The notes under the pieces: model-generated | What the model was told of the DNA's origin: nothing | Databases searched by the model: none | What the model saw: only the letters and a program-made list of their open reading frames with translations | Position numbers and translations under genes: made by a program | Shown here: positions 17,701-25,924 of the stretch, piece after piece | How positions within the stretch are numbered: position 1 is the stretch's first letter | Layout: every line of letters begins with the position of its first letter | Origin: CALCTE01 sp045585835 | Lineage (GTDB): Bacteria; Bacillota; Clostridia; Oscillospirales; CAG-272 | Direction: 5' to 3' | Length of the DNA stretch: 64,000 nucleotides | NCBI GenBank assembly: GCA_045585835.1 | Contig: JAZMZG010000009.1 | Location: forward strand, 62,001 to 126,000

Positions 17701-18903
17701 ATGAACGATAGGGAATACATAAGGCTGTCAGAGGAGCTTCAGGAGAGGATAAAGAAGGACAGAAACATTGACAAAGTTCCCGACCCCGCAATACGCAGAG
17801 ACCCCACGAGAGATAAAGCAAATCTTTGGAGAGGTGCGTTTGTAAGGGACGTGGAAAAGATACTTCACTGCCCGTATTACAACAGATATTCGGACAAAAC
17901 GCAGGTATTCACCTTTTACAAAAACGATGACATATCAAGACGAGCCCTCCACGTTCAGCTCGTAAGCAGAATAGCAAGAAATATCGGAGGGATGCTCGGA
18001 CTTGACCTTGACCTTATAGAAGCGATAGCGCTCGGACACGATATAGGGCACACGCCCTTCGGACACGCAGGCGAGCGAATGCTCGATAAGGTATACTATG
18101 AGCACAGCGGGCGTCATTTCAGACACAACATACAGAGCGTGCGGGTGCTTGACACTATTTTTGGATTCAACGTGAGCCTTCAAACGCTTGACGGTATAAT
18201 ATGCCATAACGGCGAATTTGCGATGGACGAGTACAGACCCGCACCTATGCCCACTTGGGAAGAGTTTGATGCACGCACCGAAAGGTGCATACTTGCGGAT
18301 ACCACCGCCCGCTCCGACGAGCTTCTTATACCCGCAACCTTGGAGGGCTGCGTGGTGCGCATAAGCGATATGATAGCATATATCGGAAAGGACAGACAGG
18401 ACGCTGTCAGAACGAAGCTCCTTGCACCCGATTTCCAACCCGACTCCGACCCCAAACGCCATAATGCGTCTATCATAAACAATATGATAGTCAACATAGT
18501 CGAAAACAGCTACGGCAGGGATTACATAAAGCTTGACAGCAGTATATACAAGCAGTTTGAGCAGAGCAAGCGCATAAACTATGCGCATATATACAAAAAC
18601 CCCAAGGTATCCGAGCAGTACGAGATACTTGAGCCTTTGTTTGCAAGACTTTACGAGAAGTGCTTAAAGGACTTAAAGGACGGGGACGAGAACAGTATAA
18701 TTTACCGCCACCACATCAAATATTTACAGCAGTACACGAGATTTTATGAGGGAAGACCTTATCTTTCGCAAAGCCCCGAAAGCATCGTGACGGACTATAT
18801 AGCAAGTATGACCGACGATTACTTCGTTGAGCTGTGCGAGCATATATTCCCCGATTCACCCGCAGTAAAGTATATTCCGTATTTCGACAAAGAAGAATTT
18901 TGA
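17701..18903 (+). CDS. dgt: Deoxyguanosinetriphosphate triphosphohydrolase-like HD-domain protein
   Basis: A 400-residue protein of the Dgt/SAMHD1-like HD hydrolase superfamily. The metal-binding HD motif is GHDIGHTPFGHAGE (H113, D114), preceded by the SRIARNIG region and followed by DGIICHNGE and RISDMIAYIGKD, which supply further metal ligands. Such enzymes cleave dNTPs to a deoxynucleoside and triphosphate in the cytoplasm. The start has an AGGAGG site. It is divergent from the radical SAM gene. Confidence 0.9.
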   Translation: MNDREYIRLSEELQERIKKDRNIDKVPDPAIRRDPTRDKANLWRGAFVRDVEKILHCPYYNRYSDKTQVFTFYKNDDISRRALHVQLVSRIARNIGGMLGLDLDLIEAIALGHDIGHTPFGHAGERMLDKVYYEHSGRHFRHNIQSVRVLDTIFGFNVSLQTLDGIICHNGEFAMDEYRPAPMPTWEEFDARTERCILADTTARSDELLIPATLEGCVVRISDMIAYIGKDRQDAVRTKLLAPDFQPDSDPKRHNASIINNMIVNIVENSYGRDYIKLDSSIYKQFEQSKRINYAHIYKNPKVSEQYEILEPLFARLYEKCLKDLKDGDENSIIYRHHIKYLQQYTRFYEGRPYLSQSPESIVTDYIASMTDDYFVELCEHIFPDSPAVKYIPYFDKEEF

Positions 18904-18921
18904 AAAAATTTTAAAAAACTA

Positions 18922-18950
18922 TTTACATGGGGCAAGTTTTGATATATAAT
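18922..18950 (+). promoter_or_regulatory. Predicted sigma-A promoter of the F420-ligase-like gene
   Basis: TTTACA and a perfect TATAAT have a 17-base spacer, starting 18 bases after the upstream stop codon. Confidence 0.65.
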
Positions 18951-18996
18951 ATCTTGTTGATTTTTCAGTGCCATTATTAAGGAGATGTACAAAACT

Positions 18997-20187
18997 ATGG
19001 AAAGAACGGTAGGAACCGTCGTAAGAGGAGTCAGAGCTCCCATCATAAGACAGGGAGACGATCTTGCACAGATCGTTACCGACTCTATTGTAAACTGCAT
19101 AAAGAGCGAGAATATAACCGTAGGAGAGAAGGACGTCGTCACAGTCACGGAGTCTATCCTTGCCAGAGCACAGGGTAACTACGCAAGCGTTGACGATATC
19201 GCAGCGGATATAAAGGCGAAATTTCCCGCAGGACACGTGGGCGTAATTTTCCCCATTTTGAGCAGAAACCGCTTCGCTATCTGCCTTCGAGGAATTGCAA
19301 AGGGCGTAAAGAAGATAACTCTTATGCTCAGCTATCCCTCCGACGAGGTGGGAAACCACTTAATAAGCGTTGACGCTATGGACGAGAAGGACGTTGACCC
19401 TTACCGTGACGTTCTTACCGAGGAAAAATACAGAGAGCTTTTCGGCTATACGCTTCACCCCTTTACAGGTATTGACTACGTAGCGTATTACAGAGAGATA
19501 GTCGAAGAGTGCGGCTGTGAGTGCGAGATAATATTTGCAAATCGCGCGACTGCGATACTTGACTATACCAAGGACGTTCTTGCTTGCGATATTCACACAA
19601 GAGCAAGAACGAAGCGCCTTCTTGTAAAGGGCGGCGCAAAGACCGTATTCGGACTTGACGACGTTCTTGCCACTTCCGTAAACGGAAGCGGATATAACGA
19701 TTTTTGCGGACTTCTTGGTTCAAACAAGGCTACCGAGGATACGGTAAAGCTTTTCCCCAGAGATTCACAAGCTTTCGTCGAGAGAGTGCAAGAGCTTATT
19801 TATAAGGCACTCGGCAAAAAGATGGAGGTTATGGTATACGGTGACGGCGCATTCAAGGATCCCGTAGGAAAGATTTGGGAGCTTGCAGACCCCGTAGTAT
19901 CTCCCGGATATACATCGGGGCTTGTCGGAACGCCTAATGAGCTCAAGCTCAAGTACCTTGCCGACAACGATTATGCGGGACTTCAGGGCGATGAGCTTAA
20001 AGCGGCTATAACGAAAGCGATAAAGGAAAAAGACAGCGACCTTAAAGGCAAGATGGCGACGGAGGGCACTACACCCCGTCAGCTCACCGACCTTATCGGC
20101 TCATTAAGCGACCTCACCTCCGGAAGCGGAGATAAGGGTACGCCTATCATCTATATCCAAGGATATTTCGACAACTATACGAAATAA
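18997..20187 (+). CDS. Coenzyme F420-0:L-glutamate ligase (CofE) family homologue of unknown substrate
   Basis: A 396-residue protein resembling the F420_ligase (PF01996) family: R-TPII-type N-terminus (VRAPIIRQGDDLAQIV), DVVTVTESILARAQGN, a central DIHTRARTKRLL segment and the C-terminal VYGDGAFKDPVGKIWELADPVV. CofE adds gamma-glutamyl residues to F420-0. No cofC, cofD, cofG or cofH is in the window and most Clostridia lack F420, so this may ligate glutamate to another acceptor. The ATG at 18997 is preferred because the ATG at 18985 abuts the AAGGAG site with no spacing. It has its own promoter and terminator. Confidence 0.8.
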   Translation: MERTVGTVVRGVRAPIIRQGDDLAQIVTDSIVNCIKSENITVGEKDVVTVTESILARAQGNYASVDDIAADIKAKFPAGHVGVIFPILSRNRFAICLRGIAKGVKKITLMLSYPSDEVGNHLISVDAMDEKDVDPYRDVLTEEKYRELFGYTLHPFTGIDYVAYYREIVEECGCECEIIFANRATAILDYTKDVLACDIHTRARTKRLLVKGGAKTVFGLDDVLATSVNGSGYNDFCGLLGSNKATEDTVKLFPRDSQAFVERVQELIYKALGKKMEVMVYGDGAFKDPVGKIWELADPVVSPGYTSGLVGTPNELKLKYLADNDYAGLQGDELKAAITKAIKEKDSDLKGKMATEGTTPRQLTDLIGSLSDLTSGSGDKGTPIIYIQGYFDNYTK

Positions 20188-20193
20188 TACGGC

Positions 20194-20224
20194 AAAAATC
20201 CTCTCCGAGCGGAGAGGATTTTTT
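20194..20224 (+). terminator. Terminator, copy 1 of a repeated CCTCTCCG hairpin
   Basis: The arms AAAAATCCTCTCCG and CGGAGAGGATTTTT are separated by AG. The same core recurs at 32682-32729 and 35755-35788. Confidence 0.85.
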
Positions 20225-20302
20225 GTGTTTTTGCGCTTTGATGCGGCAATTTGGCACTACAGACGGCTTTTTGGAAGAAGAAATTGTCACGGTATAAATC
20301 TA

Positions 20303-20331
20303 TTGACTTTTTAATGTATCTACATTATAAT
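20303..20331 (+). promoter_or_regulatory. Predicted sigma-A promoter of the polysaccharide operon
   Basis: TTGACT and TATAAT have a 17-base spacer. The expected transcript start is near 20338, giving a leader of about 110 bases. No other good promoter was noticed inside the operon. Confidence 0.7.
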
Positions 20332-20369
20332 AAAATTAAGTATAAAAATATAAATGGATTTTTCGCATA

Positions 20370-20403
20370 GTATAATCTATGGAAACGTCGTCATAGATTA
20401 TAC
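20370..20403 (+). promoter_or_regulatory. Inverted repeat in the leader of the polysaccharide operon
   Basis: A perfect 12 bp inverted repeat (GTATAATCTATG and CATAGATTATAC) with a 10-base loop lies about 30 bases downstream of the predicted start site. There is no T run after it, so it is not an ordinary terminator. It could be an operator or an RNA structure for antitermination or stability. Confidence 0.55.
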
Positions 20404-20449
20404 GGTGATTAGCTTTGGATATCATTCGTGAAGGCAGGAGATTTTCGCT

Positions 20450-21076
20450 ATGTACAGGAAATTTTTTAAAAGGTTCATTGACGTTGTTTTGGCAGTTATT
20501 GCGCTTATTATATTAGCAATTCCGATGTTGCTTATTGCAGTAGCGGTCAAATTGGAGTCATCGGGGCCGGTTTTGTTTAAGCAGCAAAGACTGGGCAAAG
20601 ACGGAAAGGCTTTTTGGATATATAAATTTCGCTCTATGTGTGTCGGCGCGGAAAAACAAGGCGTTTATTCCGACAGCAAAGACAGCAGGGTCACTCGAGT
20701 CGGGAAGATACTGCGTGCTTTAAGTCTTGATGAATTACCGCAGCTTTTCAACATTTTAAAGGGTGATATGGCACTTATCGGGCCCCGTCCGCCCTTGGTT
20801 TACCATCCGTGGCCTTTTGAGGAATATACAGAAGAACAAAAGCGTATGTTTGAGGTGCGCCCCGGTCTTACGGGCTGGGCGCAGATCAACGGTCGAAAAG
20901 ACGTGGAATGGAATCATCGAATAGAATTGAACGTTTGGTACGTGGATAACGTATCCGTAGCTTTGGATATTAAAATTTTCTTTCTTACCGTTTATAAGGT
21001 GCTTGCCAATAAGGACAACGAAAACAAGGGCGCTACGGTAGTACATACTTCTCAAACGAATGACAAAAATGAGTAA
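20450..21076 (+). CDS. Undecaprenyl-phosphate sugar-1-phosphate transferase (priming glycosyltransferase)
   Basis: A 208-residue short-form polyprenyl glycosylphosphotransferase (PF02397; PglC/WcaJ C-domain type). It has an N-terminal re-entrant or transmembrane helix (residues 8-35), KFRSM, the RALSLDELPQLFNILKGDM block with the catalytic DE pair, LIGPRPP and RPGLTGWAQINGR. It transfers a sugar phosphate to undecaprenyl phosphate at the membrane, beginning the repeat unit. It is the first gene of a 12-gene operon and starts after AGGAG. The sugar (galactose, glucose or a HexNAc) cannot be decided from sequence. Confidence 0.93.
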   Translation: MYRKFFKRFIDVVLAVIALIILAIPMLLIAVAVKLESSGPVLFKQQRLGKDGKAFWIYKFRSMCVGAEKQGVYSDSKDSRVTRVGKILRALSLDELPQLFNILKGDMALIGPRPPLVYHPWPFEEYTEEQKRMFEVRPGLTGWAQINGRKDVEWNHRIELNVWYVDNVSVALDIKIFFLTVYKVLANKDNENKGATVVHTSQTNDKNE

Positions 21077-21091
21077 AGCGAGGCAGATAAA

Positions 21092-21925
21092 ATGTCTTTA
21101 AAATTGATGTACATAACCAATGACTGCGACGTTGCGAAAATTGCGGAAGACGCAGGGGTAGACCGTATTTTTTTGGATATGGAAACTATCGGCAAACAGG
21201 AAAGACAGGGCGGTATGGATACCGTGCAGTCAAAACACAGTTTTCAGGATATTGTAAAGATCAAACAAATCTTGCGTAAATCGGAGCTTTTGGTGCGCTC
21301 CAATCCGATTCACGACGGCTCTTGCAAAGAGATAGAGCAAATAATTTCTTGCGGTGCCGAGATCGTGATGCTGCCTTATTTCAAAACCGTCGAAGAGGTG
21401 AAAAAGTTTCTTTCTTACGTGGACGGAAGAGCAAGGACGATGCTTCTTTTCGAAACTCCCGAGGCGATAGAGCTTATAGACGAGATACTTGCCCTTGACG
21501 GAATCGACGAGGTTTTTATGGGACTTAACGATTTGAGCCTCGGTTACGGAATGAGCTTTATGTTTTCCCTTTTGGCAGACGGCACGGTGGAAAGCTTTTG
21601 CTTAAAATGCAGACGAAAAGGGATTCCTTACGGATTTGGCGGTATAGCCGCAATCGGAACGGGAACTCTCCCCGCAGAAGCGATTTTGAAGGAGCACTAT
21701 AGGCTTGGCTCTTCGTCCGTTATTTTGTCAAGAAGCTTTTGTAATTATGAAAAGATCGCAGATCTTGATGCAGTCAAGCAAATTTTCACACAAGGGCTGC
21801 AAGATATGAGAGAGAAAGAAAAGGAAATTGAAGTTTACAGCAAATACTTTTTTAAAAATATAGCATTGGTGAAGGAAAAAACCAAAATAATTGCTGATGA
21901 AATAGAAAAACGGAGGCAGGAATGA
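21092..21925 (+). CDS. HpcH/HpaI family aldolase-like protein
   Basis: A 277-residue TIM-barrel protein of the HpcH/HpaI aldolase/citrate lyase family. The barrel shows FLDMET near the N-terminus, LVRSNPIHDG, a CGAEIVMLPYFKT strand, the LLFETPEAIE segment carrying the metal-ligand Glu, and GIDEVFMGLNDLSLGYG with the metal-ligand Asp. A charged C-terminal helix follows. Family members cleave or form 2-keto-3-deoxy acids from pyruvate and an aldehyde with Mg2+ or Mn2+. It is unusual in a polysaccharide locus. It overlaps the following 2-hydroxyacid dehydrogenase by four bases, so the two probably act in sequence. The substrate is unknown. Confidence 0.85.
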   Translation: MSLKLMYITNDCDVAKIAEDAGVDRIFLDMETIGKQERQGGMDTVQSKHSFQDIVKIKQILRKSELLVRSNPIHDGSCKEIEQIISCGAEIVMLPYFKTVEEVKKFLSYVDGRARTMLLFETPEAIELIDEILALDGIDEVFMGLNDLSLGYGMSFMFSLLADGTVESFCLKCRRKGIPYGFGGIAAIGTGTLPAEAILKEHYRLGSSSVILSRSFCNYEKIADLDAVKQIFTQGLQDMREKEKEIEVYSKYFFKNIALVKEKTKIIADEIEKRRQE

Positions 21926-22812
21926 AACTGCTGTTGACAGGCGCATTTCATTATACTTCTGAACAAATAGAAAAAATAAAGGCGATGGGGCATGATGTAG
22001 TATTTGTTCAGCAAGAACGCGAGCCGATTTCGGATATGGATACGTTTGAGGGTGTGATATGTAACAGCTTGTTTATGTATCATTCCATCGAAAAATTCAC
22101 AAAGCTTCGCTACATACAGCTGACGAGTGCGGGACTTGACAGAGTGCCGATGGATTACATTAAAGAGCACGGTATCAAGATCCGCAACGCCGGCGGGGTA
22201 TATAGCTCTCCTATGGCAGAATTTGCCCTTGGCGGTGTTTTGGCACTGTACAAGCAGAGCAGATTTTTTCTGCAAAATCAACTGACTCACAAATGGGAAA
22301 AGCACCAAGACCTTAAAGAGCTCTGCGGCAAGACAGTCTTGATAGTCGGTTGCGGCAGTGTCGGTACGGAATGCGCAAAACGCTTTTCGGCTTTTGGCTG
22401 TAAAGTTATAGGCGCAGATTTATTTCCGTCACCCAAAACGGAATATGCGCATATCTTTCCTATCTCCGAATTGGACAATGTTTTATCTCAAAGCGACGTA
22501 GTGGTTCTGACCGTACCGCTTACAAGCGAAACCAAGCATTTGTTTAACAAAGAACGAATCGGAAAGATGAAGGACGGGGCAGTTTTCGTGAATATAGCAC
22601 GAGGCGGAATCATAGAAACCGAAGCGATATTCGATGCTTTGAAGACCAAGCTTTTCGGTGCGGTCTTGGACGTATTTGAGCAAGAGCCTTTGCCGGCAGA
22701 GCATCCCTTGTGGGATCTTGAAAACGTGATATTGACCCCGCATAACTCGTTTGTCGGAGAGGGGAATAGCGAAAGACTTTTCGATTTGATTTGTAAAAAT
22801 TTAGAGGGATAA
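21922..22812 (+). CDS. D-isomer-specific 2-hydroxyacid dehydrogenase family protein
   Basis: A 296-residue NAD(P)-dependent dehydrogenase. The split catalytic domain flanks a Rossmann fold with GCGSVG (143-148); the catalytic Arg is in NIARGGI (R227), the Glu in VFEQEP, and the His in LTPHNS (H274), so the catalytic set looks complete. It would reduce a 2-keto acid to a D-2-hydroxy acid, or the reverse. Because its start overlaps the aldolase stop, the likely partnership is production or consumption of a hydroxy acid or keto-deoxy acid used in the polysaccharide, but that is inference. Confidence 0.88.
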   Translation: MKLLLTGAFHYTSEQIEKIKAMGHDVVFVQQEREPISDMDTFEGVICNSLFMYHSIEKFTKLRYIQLTSAGLDRVPMDYIKEHGIKIRNAGGVYSSPMAEFALGGVLALYKQSRFFLQNQLTHKWEKHQDLKELCGKTVLIVGCGSVGTECAKRFSAFGCKVIGADLFPSPKTEYAHIFPISELDNVLSQSDVVVLTVPLTSETKHLFNKERIGKMKDGAVFVNIARGGIIETEAIFDALKTKLFGAVLDVFEQEPLPAEHPLWDLENVILTPHNSFVGEGNSERLFDLICKNLEG

Positions 22813-22816
22813 GTCT

Positions 22817-23977
22817 ATGAAGAAAGTATTGTTGGTTGCAACGGTGCAGAGCCATATCGCCCAATTTCATAAGCCGCTTATTTCGTGGCTTGCCGAAAGA
22901 GGATATCAGGTAGACGTTGCCGCCGGATATAATTTAGACACCAAGCCGAATCTGCATCTTGAGGTTTCCGGCGCTATTTATGACGTTCCTTTTTCTCGCT
23001 CACCTTTCAGTATGAAGAATATCAAAGCTTACAAAGTATTGAGGGATATCATAAACAGCGGAAATTACGATGTCGTTCATTGTAACACGCCCGTCGGCGG
23101 AATACTCGCAAGGCTCGCGGGAAACGCAAAGAGAAAGAAAAATGAATTAAAAATGATATACGAAGCCCACGGATTTCATTTTTTCAAGGGCGGCTCAAGG
23201 AAAAATTGGCTGTTGTGGTACCCCATTGAAAAATGGTTTTCGAGGTATACCGACGTCTTGATAACCATAAATAAGATGGACTACGAACTTGCTCTTGAAA
23301 AATTCAAATCAAAGGCTATCAAGTATATTCCGGGTGTCGGTGTTAATCTTGATCAATTTATCAACAACGAACAGATATGCAACCTCAGAGAAGAATACGG
23401 TCTTTCGAAGGATACGAAAATAATCATATCCGTCGGGGAGCTCAATAACAATAAAAATCACAGCGTAATTATCCGTGCGTTAGCGCATTTGGGCGATAAA
23501 AACGTACACTATTTTCTCGTGGGAAACGGCCCGCTGCGAGAAGAGCTTGAAAGCTTGGCGGCAAGTCTGGGCGTACAAAGCAACGTACATTTCTTGGGAT
23601 ACAGAAGAGACGTGCCCGCACTTATGAAAAATGCCGATGCTTTTGTTTTTCCGTCTTTGCGCGAGGGCTTGGGTATGGCGTCTATCGAAGCGATGGCGAC
23701 GGGGGTGCCGATCATAACCTCAGACAGACACGGCATAAATGACTATTCCATATCGGGTAAGACGGGATTTAAGTATCATCCGACCGATCACGTCGGCTTT
23801 GCTGAGGGAATATCGAAGATCGTTTATGATGCAGATATGAAAAAGCGAATGGGCGAATACAATATAGAGGTTTCAAAGAATTTTACCGTTGAGGCTTCTA
23901 TGAATTGCCTTGCAGAAATATATTTGGAGATTTTGAATGATGGAAGCTTTGGTAACGATAGTAATACCGATATATAA
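22817..23977 (+). CDS. Glycosyltransferase family 4 (GT-B fold)
   Basis: A 386-residue GT4-like enzyme. The N-terminal domain has HIAQFHKPLISWLAERG and YDVVHCNTPVGG; the C-terminal domain has IISVGELNNNKNH, YFLVGNGP, the donor-binding REGLGMASIEAMATGVP motif (E-x7-E type) and VSKNF at the end. It resembles the EpsD/CapM group of polysaccharide transferases. It acts at the cytoplasmic face of the membrane, adding a sugar to the lipid-linked repeat unit. Its 3' end overlaps the next gene by 41 bases. Confidence 0.92.
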   Translation: MKKVLLVATVQSHIAQFHKPLISWLAERGYQVDVAAGYNLDTKPNLHLEVSGAIYDVPFSRSPFSMKNIKAYKVLRDIINSGNYDVVHCNTPVGGILARLAGNAKRKKNELKMIYEAHGFHFFKGGSRKNWLLWYPIEKWFSRYTDVLITINKMDYELALEKFKSKAIKYIPGVGVNLDQFINNEQICNLREEYGLSKDTKIIISVGELNNNKNHSVIIRALAHLGDKNVHYFLVGNGPLREELESLAASLGVQSNVHFLGYRRDVPALMKNADAFVFPSLREGLGMASIEAMATGVPIITSDRHGINDYSISGKTGFKYHPTDHVGFAEGISKIVYDADMKKRMGEYNIEVSKNFTVEASMNCLAEIYLEILNDGSFGNDSNTDI

Positions 23978-25001
23978 CGTCGGAAAATATCTTGAAGAAT
24001 GCGTCGGTTCCGTCAAAGCGCAAACGTTTTCAAATATTGAAATACTTTTGGTTGACGACGGCTCAACGGACGGAAGCTCCGAGATATGTGACAGACTTGC
24101 CGAAGGCGACGAGAGAGTCAGAGTTATTCATAAGGAAAACGGAGGTGCGGCATCTGCGAGAAATCTCGGGATTTACGAAGCCAAGGGAAAATACGTTATG
24201 TTCCTTGACGGCGACGATTGGTTGGATAAAGATACGGTAAAAACCGTTGCGGGCTGTGCAGAGGAAAACGATTTAGACGTCGTTCGTTTTAATTACGTAA
24301 GAGAGTTTTCGGGAAAGAAGCTTGTCAAAAGGAATACGTTTCTTGAAGAAAAGGTATACCAAGACGATGAGTGCCTTGAGGTATGCAGACAGATATTGGG
24401 ACTTACGGGCAAGGAGCTTGAGCATCCGGAAAATATGAATTTTCTTGCCTCTTGCGGATTTAATATGTATAGGACAGAGCTTTTAAGGGATAGCGGCGTT
24501 TTGTTTATTCCGATTCAAGAAACCGGCTCCTTCGTGGACGGTCTTTTCAATTTTTGTGTTTTTATGAAAGTGAAAAGATTTGCGTATATCGATAAGTCCT
24601 TCTATCATTACAGAAAAACAAACGAGAGTGCGGCGACAGCAAGGTACAGACAAAATTATTTGCAGCGCCAAACGGTATTGTTTGAAAAAATCAAAAAACA
24701 GATAGAGGAAAACGGCATGACAGAGTTCTTTTCCGAAGCATATAACAACCGTATCGTTTTAAGCTCTATGGAGATTGCGTTTAACGCAATGAGACAAAAA
24801 GCCGGATTTTCCTCGAAATACAGAGAAATCAAAAGTATGCTGAAGCATCCCGATTTCAAGAAAGCATATAAGAATTTTTCGTTAAAGCCGATGAAATTAA
24901 AGTGGAAGGTTTATTTTTTCTTTATTAAATATTCCATGCCCTTGTTTACTTGCATTATGACGAGCATTATTTTGAAATTGAAAAACAGAGGTGTAGCATG
25001 A
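23937..25001 (+). CDS. Glycosyltransferase family 2
   Basis: A 354-residue GT-A transferase beginning with the GT2 signature VTIVIPIYNVGKYLEEC, then VDDGSTDGS and the metal-binding DGDD (91-94). The C-terminal region contains basic and hydrophobic stretches (residues about 320-345) that may contact the membrane. The start could be either of two adjacent ATG codons at 23937 or 23940. It overlaps the preceding GT4 gene and has a four-base overlap with the next GT2 gene. Confidence 0.92.
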   Translation: MMEALVTIVIPIYNVGKYLEECVGSVKAQTFSNIEILLVDDGSTDGSSEICDRLAEGDERVRVIHKENGGAASARNLGIYEAKGKYVMFLDGDDWLDKDTVKTVAGCAEENDLDVVRFNYVREFSGKKLVKRNTFLEEKVYQDDECLEVCRQILGLTGKELEHPENMNFLASCGFNMYRTELLRDSGVLFIPIQETGSFVDGLFNFCVFMKVKRFAYIDKSFYHYRKTNESAATARYRQNYLQRQTVLFEKIKKQIEENGMTEFFSEAYNNRIVLSSMEIAFNAMRQKAGFSSKYREIKSMLKHPDFKKAYKNFSLKPMKLKWKVYFFFIKYSMPLFTCIMTSIILKLKNRGVA

Positions 25002-25912
25002 GTAACAATCCGCAAGTCAGCATCGTAATTCCGCTGTACAACGGAGCAAATTACGTAGAGCAGGCGATACAGAGCGCACTTGAGCAAACTTATGAAAATA
25101 TTGAGATCGTCGTTGTCAACGACGGCTCAACAGACGATGGCGCGGGAAAAGAGATATGCGATAAATATGCCGACAGGATATTATATTACGAAAAGGAAAA
25201 CGGCGGTTGCGCTTCCGCATTAAACTATGGAATACGCATGGCGCACGGTGAGTATATTTCGTGGCTTTCGCACGACGATTTGTACGAACCGACCAAAGTA
25301 GAATATCAGATTGCTTGCTACGACAAGTATTCCTTGGATAAAAGCAGTACGGTAATAAGCAACAAAGGCTCTTTGATAGATAAAGACGGCAAGCCTATCG
25401 CTCATCCCTCTGCCGTTGAAAATAAATATTTATGCCCTATTGACTTTTTTAAATATCTGCTTTTCAAAAAATGCGTAAACGGCTGCGGACTTTTGATACC
25501 CAAAGCAATATTTGACAAAGGGTGCTGTTTTAACGAAAATATGCGATTTGTCTTGGATTGGAATTTGTGGCTCAAATTTGCTTTAGACGGTGTCGGAGCT
25601 TACATTGACAGCGCCGTTTTGGTTAAAAACCGTGTTCATGGCGGACAAGTCACGGTAAAACAAAAAGAGTTGCATTATACGGAGAGCTGCGATACCGTAA
25701 CGGAGCTTTTTGAGATGTTGAAGGATAGCCCTGCGGAATATATGCTGCAGTTGTATTATTTTGCATTTTCCACCCAAAAGGGAAATGTAAAGGAAATTTA
25801 CAAGTATCTTTCGGCAAGAAAAATAAGGGTGAATAAATTTAAAGCTTATGCTTTACGGTTTAAGCTTGTCGTGAAAAAGTTTTTAAAGGCTATATATCAT
25901 AAATTCAGATAA
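24998..25912 (+). CDS. Glycosyltransferase family 2
   Basis: A 304-residue GT2 enzyme starting MSNNPQVSIVIPLYNG, with VNDGSTDDG and a SHDD motif at 91-94 in place of the common DxD. NENMRFVLDWNLWLK is a typical acceptor-side segment. The ATG at 24998 overlaps the previous stop as ATGA and follows a GAGGTG site; an in-frame start at 24950 would lie well inside the upstream gene. Confidence 0.92.
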   Translation: MSNNPQVSIVIPLYNGANYVEQAIQSALEQTYENIEIVVVNDGSTDDGAGKEICDKYADRILYYEKENGGCASALNYGIRMAHGEYISWLSHDDLYEPTKVEYQIACYDKYSLDKSSTVISNKGSLIDKDGKPIAHPSAVENKYLCPIDFFKYLLFKKCVNGCGLLIPKAIFDKGCCFNENMRFVLDWNLWLKFALDGVGAYIDSAVLVKNRVHGGQVTVKQKELHYTESCDTVTELFEMLKDSPAEYMLQLYYFAFSTQKGNVKEIYKYLSARKIRVNKFKAYALRFKLVVKKFLKAIYHKFR

Positions 25913-25924
25913 AAAGGTGATAGA

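Noticed and set aside
20370..20403. Terminator or riboswitch expression platform before the polysaccharide operon
   Set aside because: There is no T run after the stem and no recognisable riboswitch core in the short leader, so it is listed only as an inverted repeat of unknown role.
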